A stretch of 64,000 nucleotides of DNA from Zoroaster sp. YZ-2022 (Eukaryota > Echinodermata > Asteroidea > Forcipulatida > Zoroasteridae): the NCBI GenBank assembly GCA_029582265.1, contig CM055817.1, positions 24,743,023 to 24,807,022 on the forward strand, written 5' to 3'. The position numbers were made by a program, and so were the translations under genes. The notes under the pieces are model-generated. The model was not told the origin of the DNA. It saw only the letters and a program-made list of their open reading frames with translations, and did no database searches. Of the stretch, positions 34,053-46,298 are shown piece after piece. Every line of letters starts with the position of its first letter. The first letter of the stretch is position 1.

Positions 34053-34798
34053 ACAAAACTTCCTGAAATTGAAAGATGAAAAAACAGAATTTGTTCTATT
34101 TGGATCACGTCAGCAATTGTCTAAAGTTTATATTCCATTTATTACAATTAGTGACTCGCAGATAATCCCCTCATTACATGCACGTAATTTGGGTGTTATA
34201 TTTGACTCGACAATGACTTTAAAACCACATATCTCCAACATTGTTCGCATATCATCATTTCATATCAGAAATATAAGCCGAATTAGGAAATACTTGAATA
34301 AAAGTGCTGCTGAACAAATTATACATGCATTTGTCACATCACGGCTCGATAACGGGAATGCTCTCCTTTACGGTCTTCCGCAGAATCAAATATCTCGTCT
34401 TCAGCACATACAAAACACAGCAGCTCGTGTTGTGACTTTGTCCAGAAAGTCATGCCATATCACGCCAATCTTGAAAGAACTGCACTGGCTTCCTGTTTCA
34501 CAGAGAATTGTTTTTAAACTTATGCTAATTGTTCACAAATCTTTTAATAACATTGCTCCAATTTATATTTCTGAACTACTTAAAGTCTACACTCCATCAC
34601 GCAATTTGCGCTCCAGCAACATGTCACTCCTGTCAAGGAACCAACTTCAAAACGGAACTGGGGTGATAGGTCGTTTTCTGTCGCAGCTCCGAGACTCTGG
34701 AATCATCTTCCAACTAAACTCAAATCTTGTCATAGTATAACCAGATTCAAGTCGATGCTTAAAACGCATCTTATGTCACAACTTTTCAAAGATGATGT
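34053..34798 (+). pseudogene. 5'-truncated LINE reverse transcriptase, C-terminal part
   Basis: The open frame from the gap to about 34,655 contains KTEFVLFGSRQQL, NLGVIFDSTMTLKPH, SRLDNGNALLYGLP, RLQHIQNTAARVV and ILKELHWLPVSQRI, all typical of the thumb/C-terminal region of CR1/L2/jockey-class reverse transcriptases. Near 34,655 the frame changes; the continuation in another frame carries GDRSFSVAAPRLWN and ends at a stop just before 34,800. So this is a dead copy, cut at its 5' side by the gap. Confidence 0.85.
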
Positions 34799-34894
34799 AT
34801 ATTTGTAATTGCATTGTAGGTACATGTATCTCGGTACATAATTTGTTTTCCCTATGCTATCATTGTATATTGTTTGTATTAATGTTTTTTCTTT

Positions 34895-34975
34895 GTTTCC
34901 GCGCCTTGAGCGCCCAGCAGGGTGGATATGTGCGCGCAAAAAATCGTTATTATTATTATTATTATTATTATTAAA
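34895..34975 (+). repeat. LINE 3' tail with (TTA)n end
   Basis: GCGCCTTGAGCGCCCAGCAG then GGTGGATATGTGCGCGC, ending in a run of TTA units. The same motif order ends the two SINE copies at 40,017-40,383 and 53,712-54,077. Confidence 0.7.
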
Positions 34976-35062
34976 ATACTATTTTTAAGAAAATTTAAAA
35001 CTAAAATGAGAAAGTACGAGTAAAAATATAAGTACGAGTAAAAATATAAAATGTTAACGAAC

Positions 35063-35165
35063 CTGTAGTCTGTACTTCAGTTGTAGGTGCTTTGGTCGAT
35101 GATGATTCGGTTATTGGTGCTTCACTTGTTACTTCAGTCGGCAGAGGCCTCGTAGTCTGCCGTAT
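35063..35165 (-). CDS. Candidate Thr/Ser/Pro-rich stalk exon
   Basis: Read on the minus strand the segment lies between an acceptor (GATTAG) and a donor (ACAG|GTTCGT). It encodes TTRPLPTEVTSEAPITESSS and KAPTTEVQTTG-like sequence, a mucin-type linker. Entry phase is 0 and exit phase 1. It may belong to the PAN gene upstream at 37.8-38.1 kb on the same strand, but the phase chain is not proven. Confidence 0.4.
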
Positions 35166-35319
35166 CTAATCGAAGCCAAACGAAAAACGCATTATTGTTA
35201 CATTAAAAAAAATACTTTTAGCTAAAATACACGTAACCCACCAACTCTTTTCAAGAAGGGGGGGGGGGGGAGGCGGGGGGGGGGCACAAGCCCTCATATG
35301 GTGTTTTTTCTTATATCTC

Positions 35320-36805
35320 CAGAACGTTTTGTCCGATCACGCTGAAATTTTCAGACTTTTCCTAACTGCTCTTTGTGACCTCATGGTTACCATGACAACC
35401 GTTTATTTTGAAGAGGTGCAAATGATTTTTCAAAATACTAGGTTTTTGATACTGTATGACATTAGGTTTGTTGTCAACTTCCAGACTCTGAACTGGACAA
35501 TATTGAGTCATGTGAGGGCTTCCAATGCATTTTGGGAATCCAATATGGCCGCCATTACGTTTAAATAATTTGTTTGCTTAATATTATAAATATATAAATA
35601 TCATCAATAGTACCAGGGATGCTATTTTATCTGCCTTTATTATACTGTTGGTAAACAAAATCTTTAAACATCTTGTTTTTTGAACAAAATGACTCAAAAA
35701 TGTTACTTATAACACTTATAGTGGTAATCTATGTGACGTCACATTGTATAGTGCCCTCTAACGGTGACCTATGACAGTTTTATTTCCTCATTCGATAGAT
35801 TGTGTCAAACCGAACATACAGGCTTGGTAGGGTTAAACGAAAACGGCCACTACAAACAAAATAATTTGGCGGAATTAGGTTTCGCACACATTTTTCCCTT
35901 TTTATAAAGCAATTTCCGTTTTTGTAATTTTTTGTTCATCAGAACATTTATAATTTATATCCTTTTAGAAAGGAAAATAAATATTTTGAAGCGAGATATT
36001 TCACAAAATAGTTTTTGGAAGCTCGGTTTAACGTTAATTCGTTGCACCAATTAATTTATGACGGAACCAAAAATAAACTAATGATGAGTCTTATTTCCAA
36101 TAAAACCACTTATTATTTTTTAGAAATATGTAATTTTCACCATATCAAGCCTGGGCTTTTTTTTGGATTGTTTGTGATATTTTAATGTGCAGCTAATTTT
36201 AATGAAATTTCTTAGTGATGTTTCTCAAGATTGAACGATGCCACAAAACCTTCCATGTATCACCATTAGGGCGTTATGCCTGTTATTTGTAAATTTATGT
36301 TTTTAGTAATTTTTAATATTTCCCTTTTTTTAATTTTGTTCATCCTTTTGCCAACAAACTATGCACAGATGTAATTGTCGTTAGTTATGTACCAACAACA
36401 TGATTATTGAAGATTTTGATCCAAAAGTGGATTTAATTTTTTTTAATTTTTTTATTAAACTAGTACCATAAAGGCAGGTAAAATTACATACATAGCAATA
36501 TTGAGAATGTTTGTTTGTCACACGTCCTAAAACTAAATCTAGAAAATGACAATACATATGACATTGCATTATAATGGCGGCCATATTGGATTCCCATAAT
36601 GTATTGGAAGTGGTCACTTGACTCATTTGTTTCTATTTTGGAATTTGAAAGATGACAACAACAAATACACATAGGCCTATGCAATATCTTACAGTATAAT
36701 CATAATCTAGTATTTACCACTAAAGAGTGGAAATTAAATTCATAGACTTGATCGAATTAAACGCTTTTCATGGCAACCATGAACACCCAGTTGAGCGTGA
36801 TCGGT
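35320..36805. mobile_element. 1.5-kb inverted-repeat (foldback-type) element
   Basis: The arm at 35,320-35,570 and the arm at 36,550-36,805 align in inverted orientation over about 250 bp. Shared boxes in order are CCGATCACGCT, CATGGTTACCATGA or CATGGTTGCCATGA, AAATACTAG, TGAGTCA-GTGA and GGGAATCCAATATGGCCGCC. The interior of about 1 kb has no coding sequence. It is probably a non-autonomous DNA element. A piece of one outer arm (TTTAAGATGAACACAGT) recurs at about 51,039-51,055. Confidence 0.6.
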
Positions 36806-37255
36806 AATTTTTGGTGACTGTGTTCATCTTAAACTTTCCTTTCTTTAAGTAACACAAAGTGTTCCAATATAAAACAGAAGGAGGAACACTGTGACCCAGC
36901 CCTAAAAGTTTTGAAATTTGCCAAAACAACAACAACAAACAAACAAACAAACGAACAAACAAAAACACAATACAAAAATACCTGTATACTTTGCAAAAAC
37001 AAAAACAATAAATAATGTATACAAAACAAAAACAATAAATAAAAACAAACAAGCAAACAAACAATATATACCTGTATACTTTGTGTAGCAGAACGTGAAT
37101 CTATTTCATAATATCTGTAGCCCACTACAGCTACAGCTGGATTAGGTGAAGTTGGTGCAAGTAATCAAGTCCCATTGTACAACACACTTCTTTGACTGGT
37201 GCTGATCATTGATTGGTTTATTGGTTTCTTGTTTGATTGGTGAAACAGAAAGTAC

Positions 37256-37297
37256 ATGTAGTTGGTGTAGTTGGAGTTGTTGAAGAAGAAGGTTTAG
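37256..37297 (-). CDS. Candidate short Thr/Pro-rich exon
   Basis: On the minus strand, acceptor TTATTCCAG and donor ACAT|GTACTT enclose 42 nt in phase 1 at both sides, encoding AKPSSSTTPTTPTT. Another candidate of the same kind lies near 37,080-37,120 (GYRYYEIDSRSATQ before ACAG|GTATAT). These would be linker exons of the PAN gene. Low certainty because low-complexity sequence easily looks like this. Confidence 0.35.
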
Positions 37298-37821
37298 CTG
37301 GAATAAATGAAATTAAATAAAAATACTTTGAATATTTAAATAATACATGAAGCCTATGAAAATGTGAGTTATTTGGGAATAGTAGCACATGAAAAATTAA
37401 TTTATCACAAGAAAGTGCCTGCAAAACCCTATTTAAAGTTTTAAATATTGTCAATAGCAATGGCCGAAAACCTACATGTTTGTTATAATTATAAGCAAAG
37501 CAAAACAATACACAATACATGAGGAAACTTTACGTACATGTGGATACACTAAATTTTCTGCAACAAGTGATTAAGAAAATGACACAAAATTTGTGATTTC
37601 TACTTACTACGCTGGGGGTATGATGCACTGTAAAACATATACTTGACTATGAAGGATCAGTAATAATCTTTTGGGAAGATTTGGAAGCATAAATTTAACG
37701 ATATGAATGACTTTAATCAACGGTGGAATTTTCTTTAGCAATTTTGGCCATCAACGGTGTAAATCAATAGCGCCCTCAATAGGCAAAACAATAACTATGG
37801 AGTCCCTTAGGGGACACGAAA

Positions 37822-38148
37822 CTACTGTCCGGAACAATATATGTATTCAGCATCTTCCGCATCTTCGGGAAACTCTTCCTTTTCACCCGAATTGAGCTCG
37901 CAAATGCCGTTTTCTTGACTGTAATTCACTGAGACGCAATCAGGGTCACGGAGGCAGTTCGCCAGGCATCTCGTAAGAGACTTTACCCGCTCCAATCTCC
38001 GGAGTACACGGTTTTGCAGTGTGTGGCCGGATACCGTGGATTTTGAAAAACCTGCCGATCTTATCATGGTGTCACCGTACGCAGACGATAATAAATGAAT
38101 GACAGGCAAGACTATGTCTACAGCCAATAGTCTCAAATCCGTGTACAT
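37822..38148 (-). CDS. Secreted PAN/apple-domain exon
   Basis: From the ATG at 38,148 the frame encodes 108 residues. The N-terminus has a hydrophobic stretch (LRLLAVDIVLPVIHLLSSAYG) as signal peptide. Then comes one PAN/apple-type module: RVLRRLERVKSLTRC, C-LANC, DCVSVNYSQENGICELN and YIYC. Such modules bind proteins or sugars outside the cell. The frame stops at 37,822 shortly after the last Cys. It may be a complete small secreted protein, or a first exon whose true donor I could not settle. It shares a conserved upstream block with the gene starting at 50,455. Confidence 0.65.
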   Translation of the reverse strand: MYTDLRLLAVDIVLPVIHLLSSAYGDTMIRSAGFSKSTVSGHTLQNRVLRRLERVKSLTRCLANCLRDPDCVSVNYSQENGICELNSGEKEEFPEDAEDAEYIYCSGQ

Positions 38149-38435
38149 TTTGAGATGAGTTGTTACAGTTTTGCTTCAAGTAAAGTTGTTCATTTTGACA
38201 GTGCCGCTAGCTGCGAACGTAATAGCTATTGCATTTGCACACACAAGTAATGTAAATGTGTTATTACAAATAACAATTAGACGAATTACATGGCACGAGA
38301 ACACTTCCTTCTCATAAATCAATTAATATCTGCTCAAACAAACATTCTAACTTGCCATCCAATGATTTGCTTTCCACTGCAGACACTTGGCGAATGGACC
38401 AAAATCATCATGCGTCACATGTTGATATGTCGTTT

Positions 38436-38650
38436 CCAAATACCAAAGGCCCGTGACTAGTGTGGCCGAATCTGATTGGTTAGCTGTTGTCAAGGTGTCC
38501 TAATGTAATGTGTGACAGCGCGCAGCGTCTACGCGCACACACGTATTGCCAAGACCACTTTGATCAATGTCTTTAATCCAAAATAATGTATTGCCCAACC
38601 AGGACAATATTTCATAAACACATGTGAAATATACGGAAGCGTTAAAGGGA
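38436..38650 (-). promoter_or_regulatory. Conserved upstream block of the PAN gene
   Basis: Matches 50,740-50,990 in order and orientation: CAAAGGCCC, GTGTGGCCGAAT-TGATTGGTTAG, GACAGCGCGCAGCG, ACGCGCAC-CACGTA, TTGATCAAT and GTGAAATATACGGAAGCGTTAAAGG. It lies 290-500 bp upstream of the PAN start codon. It contains a CCAAT-type box (GATTGGTT). It could be a shared promoter module or a dispersed repeat. Confidence 0.5.
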
Positions 38651-38659
38651 CAAAGTAAT

Positions 38660-39310
38660 CCAAAAACTGTCATTGCACACTCGCATGTACCATGTAATTA
38701 TATGCTTAAATTAAATTTTGCTTTAAAAGTAAAATTCCACAGCCGTGATTACCTATTATATATTTTTTATCATATATATATTTATATATATTTATATATT
38801 GAGATTGTTTCGTCTGCTCAGAGCTGTAAGGACTTACACACACTTCCTGACAATTTTATTTGTTTAATGACAAAAGGTCTTATAAGATTAATTACCTAAT
38901 TAAGTACAAGATAATGGGTCTTGAGTGCTAAATATAAATTGTGAGTACTCCCATTGTTAAATAAAACATAAATCCAAATAATTCAGTTTTCTAAAAAAAA
39001 TGGTATTGCAATTAATTTATAGGTCCTTTCTGCTCTGATCCGACGGTTTCACCTTGGCCCACTGTACGGCTATACTGCATCGTAGCTTACAAGTGATTTG
39101 AGTGGGCGTTCTCCATCCTAGATATTATAAGGCTCACAATTACGTACACGCGACCAAACTGCTCTATTGACATTGGGCTTATCCATATAATGGTGCATAG
39201 GCTACATGGCAACTGCAGTGGCATTATGAGATTGTTTGATGCTATTGCTTTATTTATTGATATATTAATTTATTGATTTATTGATTTATTGTATATTGAT
39301 TGATTGATTG

Positions 39311-39345
<35 letters not shown>

Positions 39346-39640
39346 TAGATTTGTTTTGTATTTTGTGTATTTAATTTTTTTTTTTATCCAGATTGCGTTA
39401 TCATATACCACTTATATGAGTATACTATATTTTGTATACATATTTTATTTATCATCAAAAAGTGCTAAATGTAAAAGGATTTCAGGATAAATAACGTTGG
39501 CAAAACTGCTTCTTCGACTATACTTATTTTGAATCAAGATATATATTTAACAACCAGTTAAAGTTTTAGCTGATTATATTACGTTGTGTCGTGATATAAT
39601 AATGGTAAAAATTGCATTCAGGTTTGTGTATGCATTTAAA
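38660..39640. other. AT-rich non-coding, with (TTGA)n
   Basis: No gene seen. TATATATT-type runs lie at about 38,760-38,800 and a (TTGA)n/(TTTA)n microsatellite at about 39,255-39,350. Confidence 0.6.
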
Positions 39641-39644
39641 AGTA

Positions 39645-39783
39645 CCCTACAAAAAACCGAGGTGTTAAAATTACACTAGTGGTGTCAACTTTATTCTGAC
39701 ACGGTGTTTATATTATGCAATTTACCTAATAATTATAAACACAAATGGTGTAGTTTTTAACACCACGGTGTCTGCAGTGTAGA
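39645..39783. mobile_element. Hairpin MITE, about 140 bp
   Basis: The left arm ACCGAGGTGTTAAAATTACAC pairs with the right arm GGTGTAGTTTTTAACACCACGG in inverted orientation, and both sides carry GGTGTC boxes inside or outside the arm. The interior is short and AT-rich. It is of the short palindromic MITE class. Confidence 0.6.
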
Positions 39784-40016
39784 ATTTAAAGAGTACCCTT
39801 TTTTCGAAATTCTAGAAATCATTGGCAAAAGTAACTTCATAATTATAAGGAAGATTAAAACCACCATCAGCTTTACCGAAGTCGGTTAATTAAAGACATG
39901 CGGAGAGGTTTATTAATTCCACGAACGCATTGATATCCTCCATACAATGACTTTAATTACCCACCCTCAACGTCTCTTCGCCTCTGATTACAAACTGTCT
40001 TGAAATAGCTATTAGC

Positions 40017-40383
40017 TTGCCATGGTCGAGCGGTTTAGTGCATCAGATTTGTGTTCTAATGGCTGCGTCGCCAGAATGTGGGTTCGAATCCCAACCGTGG
40101 TACTTGTTCTTCCTTGAACAAGACACTTCACCATAATTGCTTCTTTTCACCCAGGGGTAAATGGGTACCTGTGAGGGCAGAGTTGGTTGTTGTGTTTGAT
40201 TTGCCCATATGCGCCGAAATGGCAGCAATTAAGCTGTATAATCCCCAGGGAGCTGAGATTGTTTCAGGAATGATCTATGAACCTGGTGAGCAGGGGTAAT
40301 AATGTAATGCGCCTTGAGCACCAGTTTGGTGGATACGTGCGCTATATAAGTCCACATAATTATTTATTTATTTATTATTATTA
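40017..40383 (+). mobile_element. tRNA-derived SINE, copy 1
   Basis: The head folds like a class II tRNA: A box TGGTCGAGCGG, B box GGTTCGAATCCC, and end sequences that pair (CCATGG with CCGTGG). The body has GAACAAGACACTTCACCATA, CACCCAGGGGTAAATGGGTA and CCCCAGGGAGCTGAGAT. The tail is GCGCCTTGAGC, GGTGGATACGTGCGC and an AT-rich (ATTT/ATT) end. The second copy at 53,712 matches throughout. The tail copies the 3' end of the LINE at 34,895-34,975. Confidence 0.85.
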
Positions 40384-41140
40384 GGTTAGTTCCGAAAGGT
40401 AGTATTGGTGGAATTTTAAGAAATACTTATACAATGTCTGTCGGTGTACTATACTTCATATACCCTCAACGAACGTCTCTTTGTGTCGATATCAAAGCCT
40501 CTGATTGCAAACTGTCAGCTCATATCTGAAGGTTGCCATTTAGTAATAGAGCCATTTGGAGCAAATCTGACGTATTATTAAATCGTCAATTATGTGATTC
40601 TCGTTGTCTAGGAAACAATATTATAACACATACAAACCCACGTATTACTTAATTGGCGCGACGATTACGACGAACCAAGTAAATAACAGGCTTATTTTAA
40701 TCAGCACAACGCATGGCTGTCGGTGCAGTAGGCCTATGCTTCATGCATAATTTTACTTTGGTTTTTAATATGCCGCGTATACAATGTTATGTTTACTATA
40801 CTCTGTTAAAGTGAAATATTATTAATATGCCTGAGTATTAAGACATACAGATAATTATATTTTTAAACGTTTGTACCTTACAAAACAATATTCACAAATA
40901 TTTAAAACTGCGTTAATTATAACAGGCAAAATAAGAGATTGTACCACTTTTGTGTTTTTATTTATATATGTTTTAATCTTAACCAGAACATGGAATACTA
41001 AAATACCACCCGTATAGTTGTACTTTTTTGGACAGAGTTGTACTAATTTGACGCTATTGTTCTGTTTGCTAAAAGACTAAATTGATAGTTTTCTCATATC
41101 ACATAATAGTTTACACGAGTTCAAGAGTTCAAGTGTAGCC
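40384..41140. other. Non-coding stretch
   Basis: AT-rich sequence without convincing exons or repeats. Confidence 0.5.
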
Positions 41141-41148
41141 TAATAAGA

Positions 41149-41625
41149 CTAATTGCGGTGACAGCATGTGAAATTCTCAGTTCTGAAAGAACTGGAGGTA
41201 CAACTCGACGTTTCGATCAGTGTGCTCTGATCGTCCTCAGGAGAATGCCGGACTCTTGGGAATGCTGCTGCTGGAGGATTAGTTCGTTGAGGCGTGCAGG
41301 CGGAAACTGTTGAGACTGGGATCCTAGGGGTTGAGGGAAGGAGTGTGTGCTCACTGAACCGAATCAGTTGTTGACAAGCACGGGGGGAAGGAGGGTGGTT
41401 GACTTCAGATATAGGAGATCCCTCAGCCTGGGTTGGGTTGTGGACTTTGGATATAGAAGATCCTTCAGTCTGTAGTAGTGGTCGCCAAATATCGCTGATG
41501 TAGCCTACTCCTTCAATATAAGTATAATGTATTAGTTTACGCAATAATAATAATTATAGTAATATTGGAGTTTTATATAGCGCGAAATCTATCACGATAT
41601 CATACTAAGCGCTTTACATTATTAC
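41149..41625 (-). repeat. Repeat-element remnant with conserved hairpins
   Basis: On the minus strand a 131-codon open frame contains SPEDDQSTLIETSSC, a phrase I associate with multi-copy invertebrate repeats rather than a host gene. The matching DNA at 41,180-41,244 holds two hairpins: GTTCTGAAAGAAC (41,180-41,192) and CGATCAG/CTGATCG (41,214-41,233). The segment recurs at 48,663-48,729. At 41,565-41,625 there is a TTTATATAGCGCG and AAGCGCTTTACA pattern common in dispersed repeat ends. Confidence 0.5.
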
Positions 41626-41639
41626 TTGTGATCATTTGA

Positions 41640-44340
41640 CAAACACCAATCCTTAAACTTTCCATAGACATAGCCATCATAACACAAGTCTGACGACTAA
41701 GCCATCATAATGCAAGTCTGGTGCGCTAGAGTGCTCGGCCATGACACCTCATATACTAATTATAATACAAAGATACTGGAGCACACACTACTCGCCTAAC
41801 TGAGGAGCAGCCATGCAGATTAATCAGAAACCTCGATGTGCGTCATTCTATTGTACACAAATCTTAATCAATCATCAATCATAATACGATCAATAACGAG
41901 ACTGCTCGGAATCCAAGTACTGACGACGTTGTTTAAATCGATAGCGTGCCAAATAGCAATATAATTATTCCAAATTATTGAATTTTTCGACAAAATTAAT
42001 TCTGCCGTGCTGTGTTTTAAATGGGGTATGAAAGTTTGCTCGATTTGTCCGGCCTCTCTTAGCCATCATACTTTATGTATGGACAATTTGGTCTGATTCC
42101 AATAATAACCTGCATATATCAATATGTATCACTTTAAACAAATAATTATTACCAAAACTGGAGACTTTTTTTGTTGGCTTTAAATTCTATCTGAGCTTGG
42201 TTTTGTTAGTATTGTTATTTGTATCCAATGATCACTGACATTGTTCCAGACATTGGACCCTGTGTACAACACAATCAATCTAAATAGTACTCTTAATAAT
42301 AAATTAAGACCATTTGAGCTTGATGGAAACAAGCCCTTTCATTAGACCGCTAGACATCAATGGCTCTTTATTTTGGAGATTCATGATTCCAATATTTTTG
42401 TCAAAAATAGTATTTTCCACATAAGTTCCTTAATTTGTATCCGTTGGCCACGAAATTTGGCACAAATGTTGTCTTCAGTACAACCAACAATCTGACGTCA
42501 TTTAAATCACCGCTAGAGGCAATAAGCAATATTTCGCGTTATTTTGTTTCAAAAACATGATTTTGAAATATTTTACATAAATATACAACATAAATAGTGC
42601 TACAGATGTGATTATGTCTGCCTTGTGGTAAATAAATCAAACTTTGGGTAAAACATTCAGTAATAATGTGACCCAAAATTCTGATCCAGATGATCTCAGT
42701 AAACGCATCCCCATTTTATCCCATTAACAAACACATCAATTAACAAAACATCAATTAACACATCAATTAACAAAACATTTGGAGCTTAAACATTTTTGAT
42801 TGATTGATTGATTAATTGATTGATTGATTGATTTATTGGGGGATTTCCACCGCTAGAGGGCGGATTACCTTGTGCGCTAAGCAGATTGAGCACATATGCA
42901 TGATAATGCATGGTTCGCATCTGTCTTCGCATTCTCTCGTCTTCACTTTCACCAAACACACTCTAGTCTGGTCTAGTCACTCTCTGCTCCACAGACCAAT
43001 GATTCACCTTCCCTTAAAAGGAGTATACACATTTTTACAAAACTACTTAATTATAATCCGTACGAAAGATTGATGTCGAAACAAAATAACGAACTCAAAT
43101 TGATATACACGCAATTGTCCGTTCAAAACGGTCTTTATTCAAAGTTCACTGAAATGTGCCGAAACATGTGCTTAATTAAGAGTAGGGACCACTATAAGAT
43201 GGACCGCCAACGTGTGCATATATACGAATATGACGTAAAACACATGACGTACTGTATTATGCATACGACACTTGTAATTGAGTACATTCATACCATGTAC
43301 ACGTTGACGGTCCATATTCTAACGGTTTCTAATGTGCATATCGTGTGTTTTTGTGTGTGTGGTTCAACTGATTAATATAACAAATATAACACATTAAGAA
43401 TAATGAAAACTACATTTTTTTTTATTAACGAGTGCCTGCATTATGCTAACCTGTCTAGGTGTAGCCTTGACCTAGACGCGTTGGAACGGTTTGGTAACAT
43501 AATAAATGTATTGAAAGCCAAGATACTAGATATATCGTCCCGCTTAGGTATTCGATATTAAGTCGTAGCGCACATGCTCATCACACAGTCCGCGGATCTA
43601 TGTGACACAACATGTACATTGTAATTGCACATAGATGACGCATTGAACATTCATTGCCCATAAGGATTGTTTAACTTTAAACGTGTACGAGGTCGCAATT
43701 CACAACTCCAGGTCGTACACACGACTCGGTTGTTGCTCTAGCAGTACAGTGTACCTGTATGTGCCCTATATATGGCCGTGCAGATCGCACTGGCCAATGC
43801 AGTGTGTAGATATACAGCAATCGGTCCAGCAATCGGTACTGTACAGGTAAGCGCGCACTACAACGGCCTTGGTCAAGGCTAGACTTGGTAAGATTCTAAA
43901 TGCCTTAATCGATATTTTGTTGTTGCAAATAACATTTAATTAAACTAATCCTACATTCCCAACATGACATTGCCCACCAGGCTCAAGGAACAGTGAGCAA
44001 ACGCACAGATGGGATCTTGACAAGTCAGTCATCGTCGTTAAGCAGAAAGCTTATTGCACCATCGTCTAGTCCAGAAACGGAACCCAAGACTCATCAGAGA
44101 GGCCATAGAAATATATATGCAACACACCATTCACCAAGACATCGGCTTCTACCTTAGTAACATCTTGTGTCCCCTTATCCCAACCAACGCATCTTCTATA
44201 GATCAACAGTCACCACACCCACCCAAGGTTACCCAGAGCCGTAACACACCCACCCTTTCCCTTCATGTGCTTTCTGCAACTGACAATGTTGACCAAGACA
44301 TCAGCTGCTATGTCAGTGGCATCTGATGTCCCCTTCTCCT
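41640..44340. other. Non-coding stretch with minor repeats
   Basis: No gene that I can support. Short tandem sequence ATCAATTAACA lies at about 42,725-42,778, and (TTGA)n at 42,796-42,833. Open frames at 42,828-43,375 have no recognisable domain or bias. Confidence 0.5.
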
Positions 44341-44342
44341 GA

Positions 44343-44775
44343 CAATACATCCTCTATATCTACGATCACCACACCCATCCCCAGGCTTGGGTGTTGTATA
44401 CCTTCAGTCACTATCCCACCCATCCACTAACGGATCCTCTATATCCACAATCATCACACCCACCACCAGGCTTGGGTCTTGTATACCTTCAGCCACTATC
44501 CCACCCACCCACTAACGGATCCTCTATATCCACAATCATCACACCCATCCCCAGGCTTGGGTCTTGTATACCTTCAGCCACTATCCTACCCACCCACTAA
44601 CGGATCCTCTATATCCGCAGTCATCTCATCCATCCCCAGGCTTGGGTCTTGTATACCTTCAGCCACTATCCTACCCACCCACCCACTAACGGACCCTCTA
44701 TATCCACGGTCATCACACCCATCCCCAGGCTTGGGTCTTGTATACCTTCAGCCACTATCCCACCCACACACCCTC
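44343..44775 (+). repeat. 85-bp tandem repeat, about five units
   Basis: CTTGGGTCTTGTATACCTTC recurs at 44,386, 44,471, 44,556, 44,641 and 44,730, giving an 85-bp period with a 4-bp insertion in the last interval. Units also share ACTAACGGATCCTCTATATC. The open frames across it are repeat translation. Confidence 0.9.
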
Positions 44776-44811
44776 TAAAAAAGAAAAGAAAAACAAACAT
44801 TGGTAAACAAA

Positions 44812-45535
44812 ATGGGCCTTTCTGGTAAAATACCATCACAGTTAAAGAGCGCCATCTATTGCCCAATATTGCATAGTCATATCGATTACCACAAACAATT
44901 ATCACTAATCTGGCTTGACAATTATAAACATATTGATTTAATTTTGCCCTACACCGACATGTATCAATTATAAAACTGATGTACCATATGCACTCAAACT
45001 GTATTTAAGTTTTAATGAGGTTTAATAATATTGACGAAAGAAAAACATTCTAAAAAAGACACTCTATTTATTGCGCCCTCCTGGTCAAGCTCGTGCAAGT
45101 GTTGAAATATAAAACAACAATTATTAATTAATCACATACTAATCGAAAAGTTATCTCACCACCGATTAATCACCGAACCCATTAATTTTTCATTTCTTAA
45201 GATATTGTAACATGGTGCTACCACAAACCTTACTCCTACTACACTTACCCCACGCAAAGCTTCTTCAAATCCTATTTGTTAAAAATTGTGCGGATAATTT
45301 TTTTTTAGGCCCTTCTGGTAAAATACCATCAAACATAAATAGCGCCACCTATTGCCCAATATGGCATGGTCGTGTCGATTAGCACAATCAATTACCACAA
45401 ACTAATTTTAACAATAATAAAACTGATGTACACTGCACTCAAACCAGGTTTAACAATATTGACTTAAGAAAAACATTCTCAAAAGGCACGCTACTTATTG
45501 CGCCCTCCCAGTCAACCTCCTGCAAAAAAGACACT
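44812..45535. repeat. Direct duplication of about 250 bp
   Basis: 44,812-45,100 and 45,307-45,535 share, in order, TCTGGTAAAATACCATCA, AGCGCCA-CTATTGCCCAATAT, ACTGATGTAC, AAGAAAAACATTCT and TTATTGCGCCCTCC. They are diverged and carry different indels, so the duplication is old or they are two insertions of the same repeat. Confidence 0.7.
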
Positions 45536-46189
45536 AATTACAATTCACAGCTTATGTTACTCAGTATGTCCTAGGTCTACAAAGGAAAGAAACCCTGAAT
45601 CCAGGGCAAATAATCTATAATGAAAACGAGCTGCAGTAAATTCAGTATGATTAGTATATTTCAAAGTTGATTCTCTTTCGAACATTTGGATTTATTACAC
45701 CTCATATATAGTTGTTTTGTGATTGGTTAAGAGCGTGTCACATGTCACATTCACTATTGCAAATAATGACATTCCAACTGTAAAAGTACTAGCCCATGAC
45801 AACCAATGATCTAGCCCATAGCAACCTTCCAGCTGCCTGGTACTATGTTTGAGGTGTTATAATACAAGTACTGACTGCTTTCACTCGTTGGTACAGTAAA
45901 ACTAGCCTTCCTCGATGATCCCTTTCGCCTCGGGATAATAGAACGCTGCAAGGATCACCTCGGGATACTGAATGAGAAAAACAGTCTATATGTGTATACT
46001 AACAGCAACGTCGCTTAATGCAATAGCGCTGCAGTAAGAAGTAGTTATGAGTAATAAGTCACAGTTAACTATGGTAAAATATACCACGAAATATTCTACG
46101 CAGTTGCGTACCGTATTAAATAAAACTGAACTCAACAAATATAAATAAACAATGTGTAACTGTTGTTAAGTGTCGTTGTTCTATCGCTG

Positions 46190-46270
46190 GGCAATTGTTT
46201 ATTAGCCAGACCAGCATGCATTACGCAACTCGGCGTGCACGTGCGCAGTGATATATTTGCGAAAACGTGT
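46190..46270. repeat. Dispersed repeat copy, partner of 10,922-10,992
   Basis: See the partner entry; the shared order is GCATGC-TTA-GCAA-TCGG, TGCAC-TGCGCA-TG and ATTTG-GAA. Confidence 0.45.
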
Positions 46271-46298
46271 TTGAAACGTGTTGTGTCTCTTCGTATAT

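Noticed and set aside
33445..34108. Long open frames across the second N run
   Set aside because: Most of their length is N; only the LINE part right of 34,053 has content.
40017..40105. Functional tRNA gene
   Set aside because: The tRNA-like head is fused to a SINE body and tail, and the second copy at 53,712 shows the same fusion.
41149..41544. Host gene of 131 codons on the minus strand
   Set aside because: Part of it recurs at 48.66 kb and it reads like a known multi-copy repeat phrase, so I treat it as repeat.
42828..43375. Two open frames of 81 and 101 codons
   Set aside because: No domain, no coding-type bias, no splice or start context that supports them.
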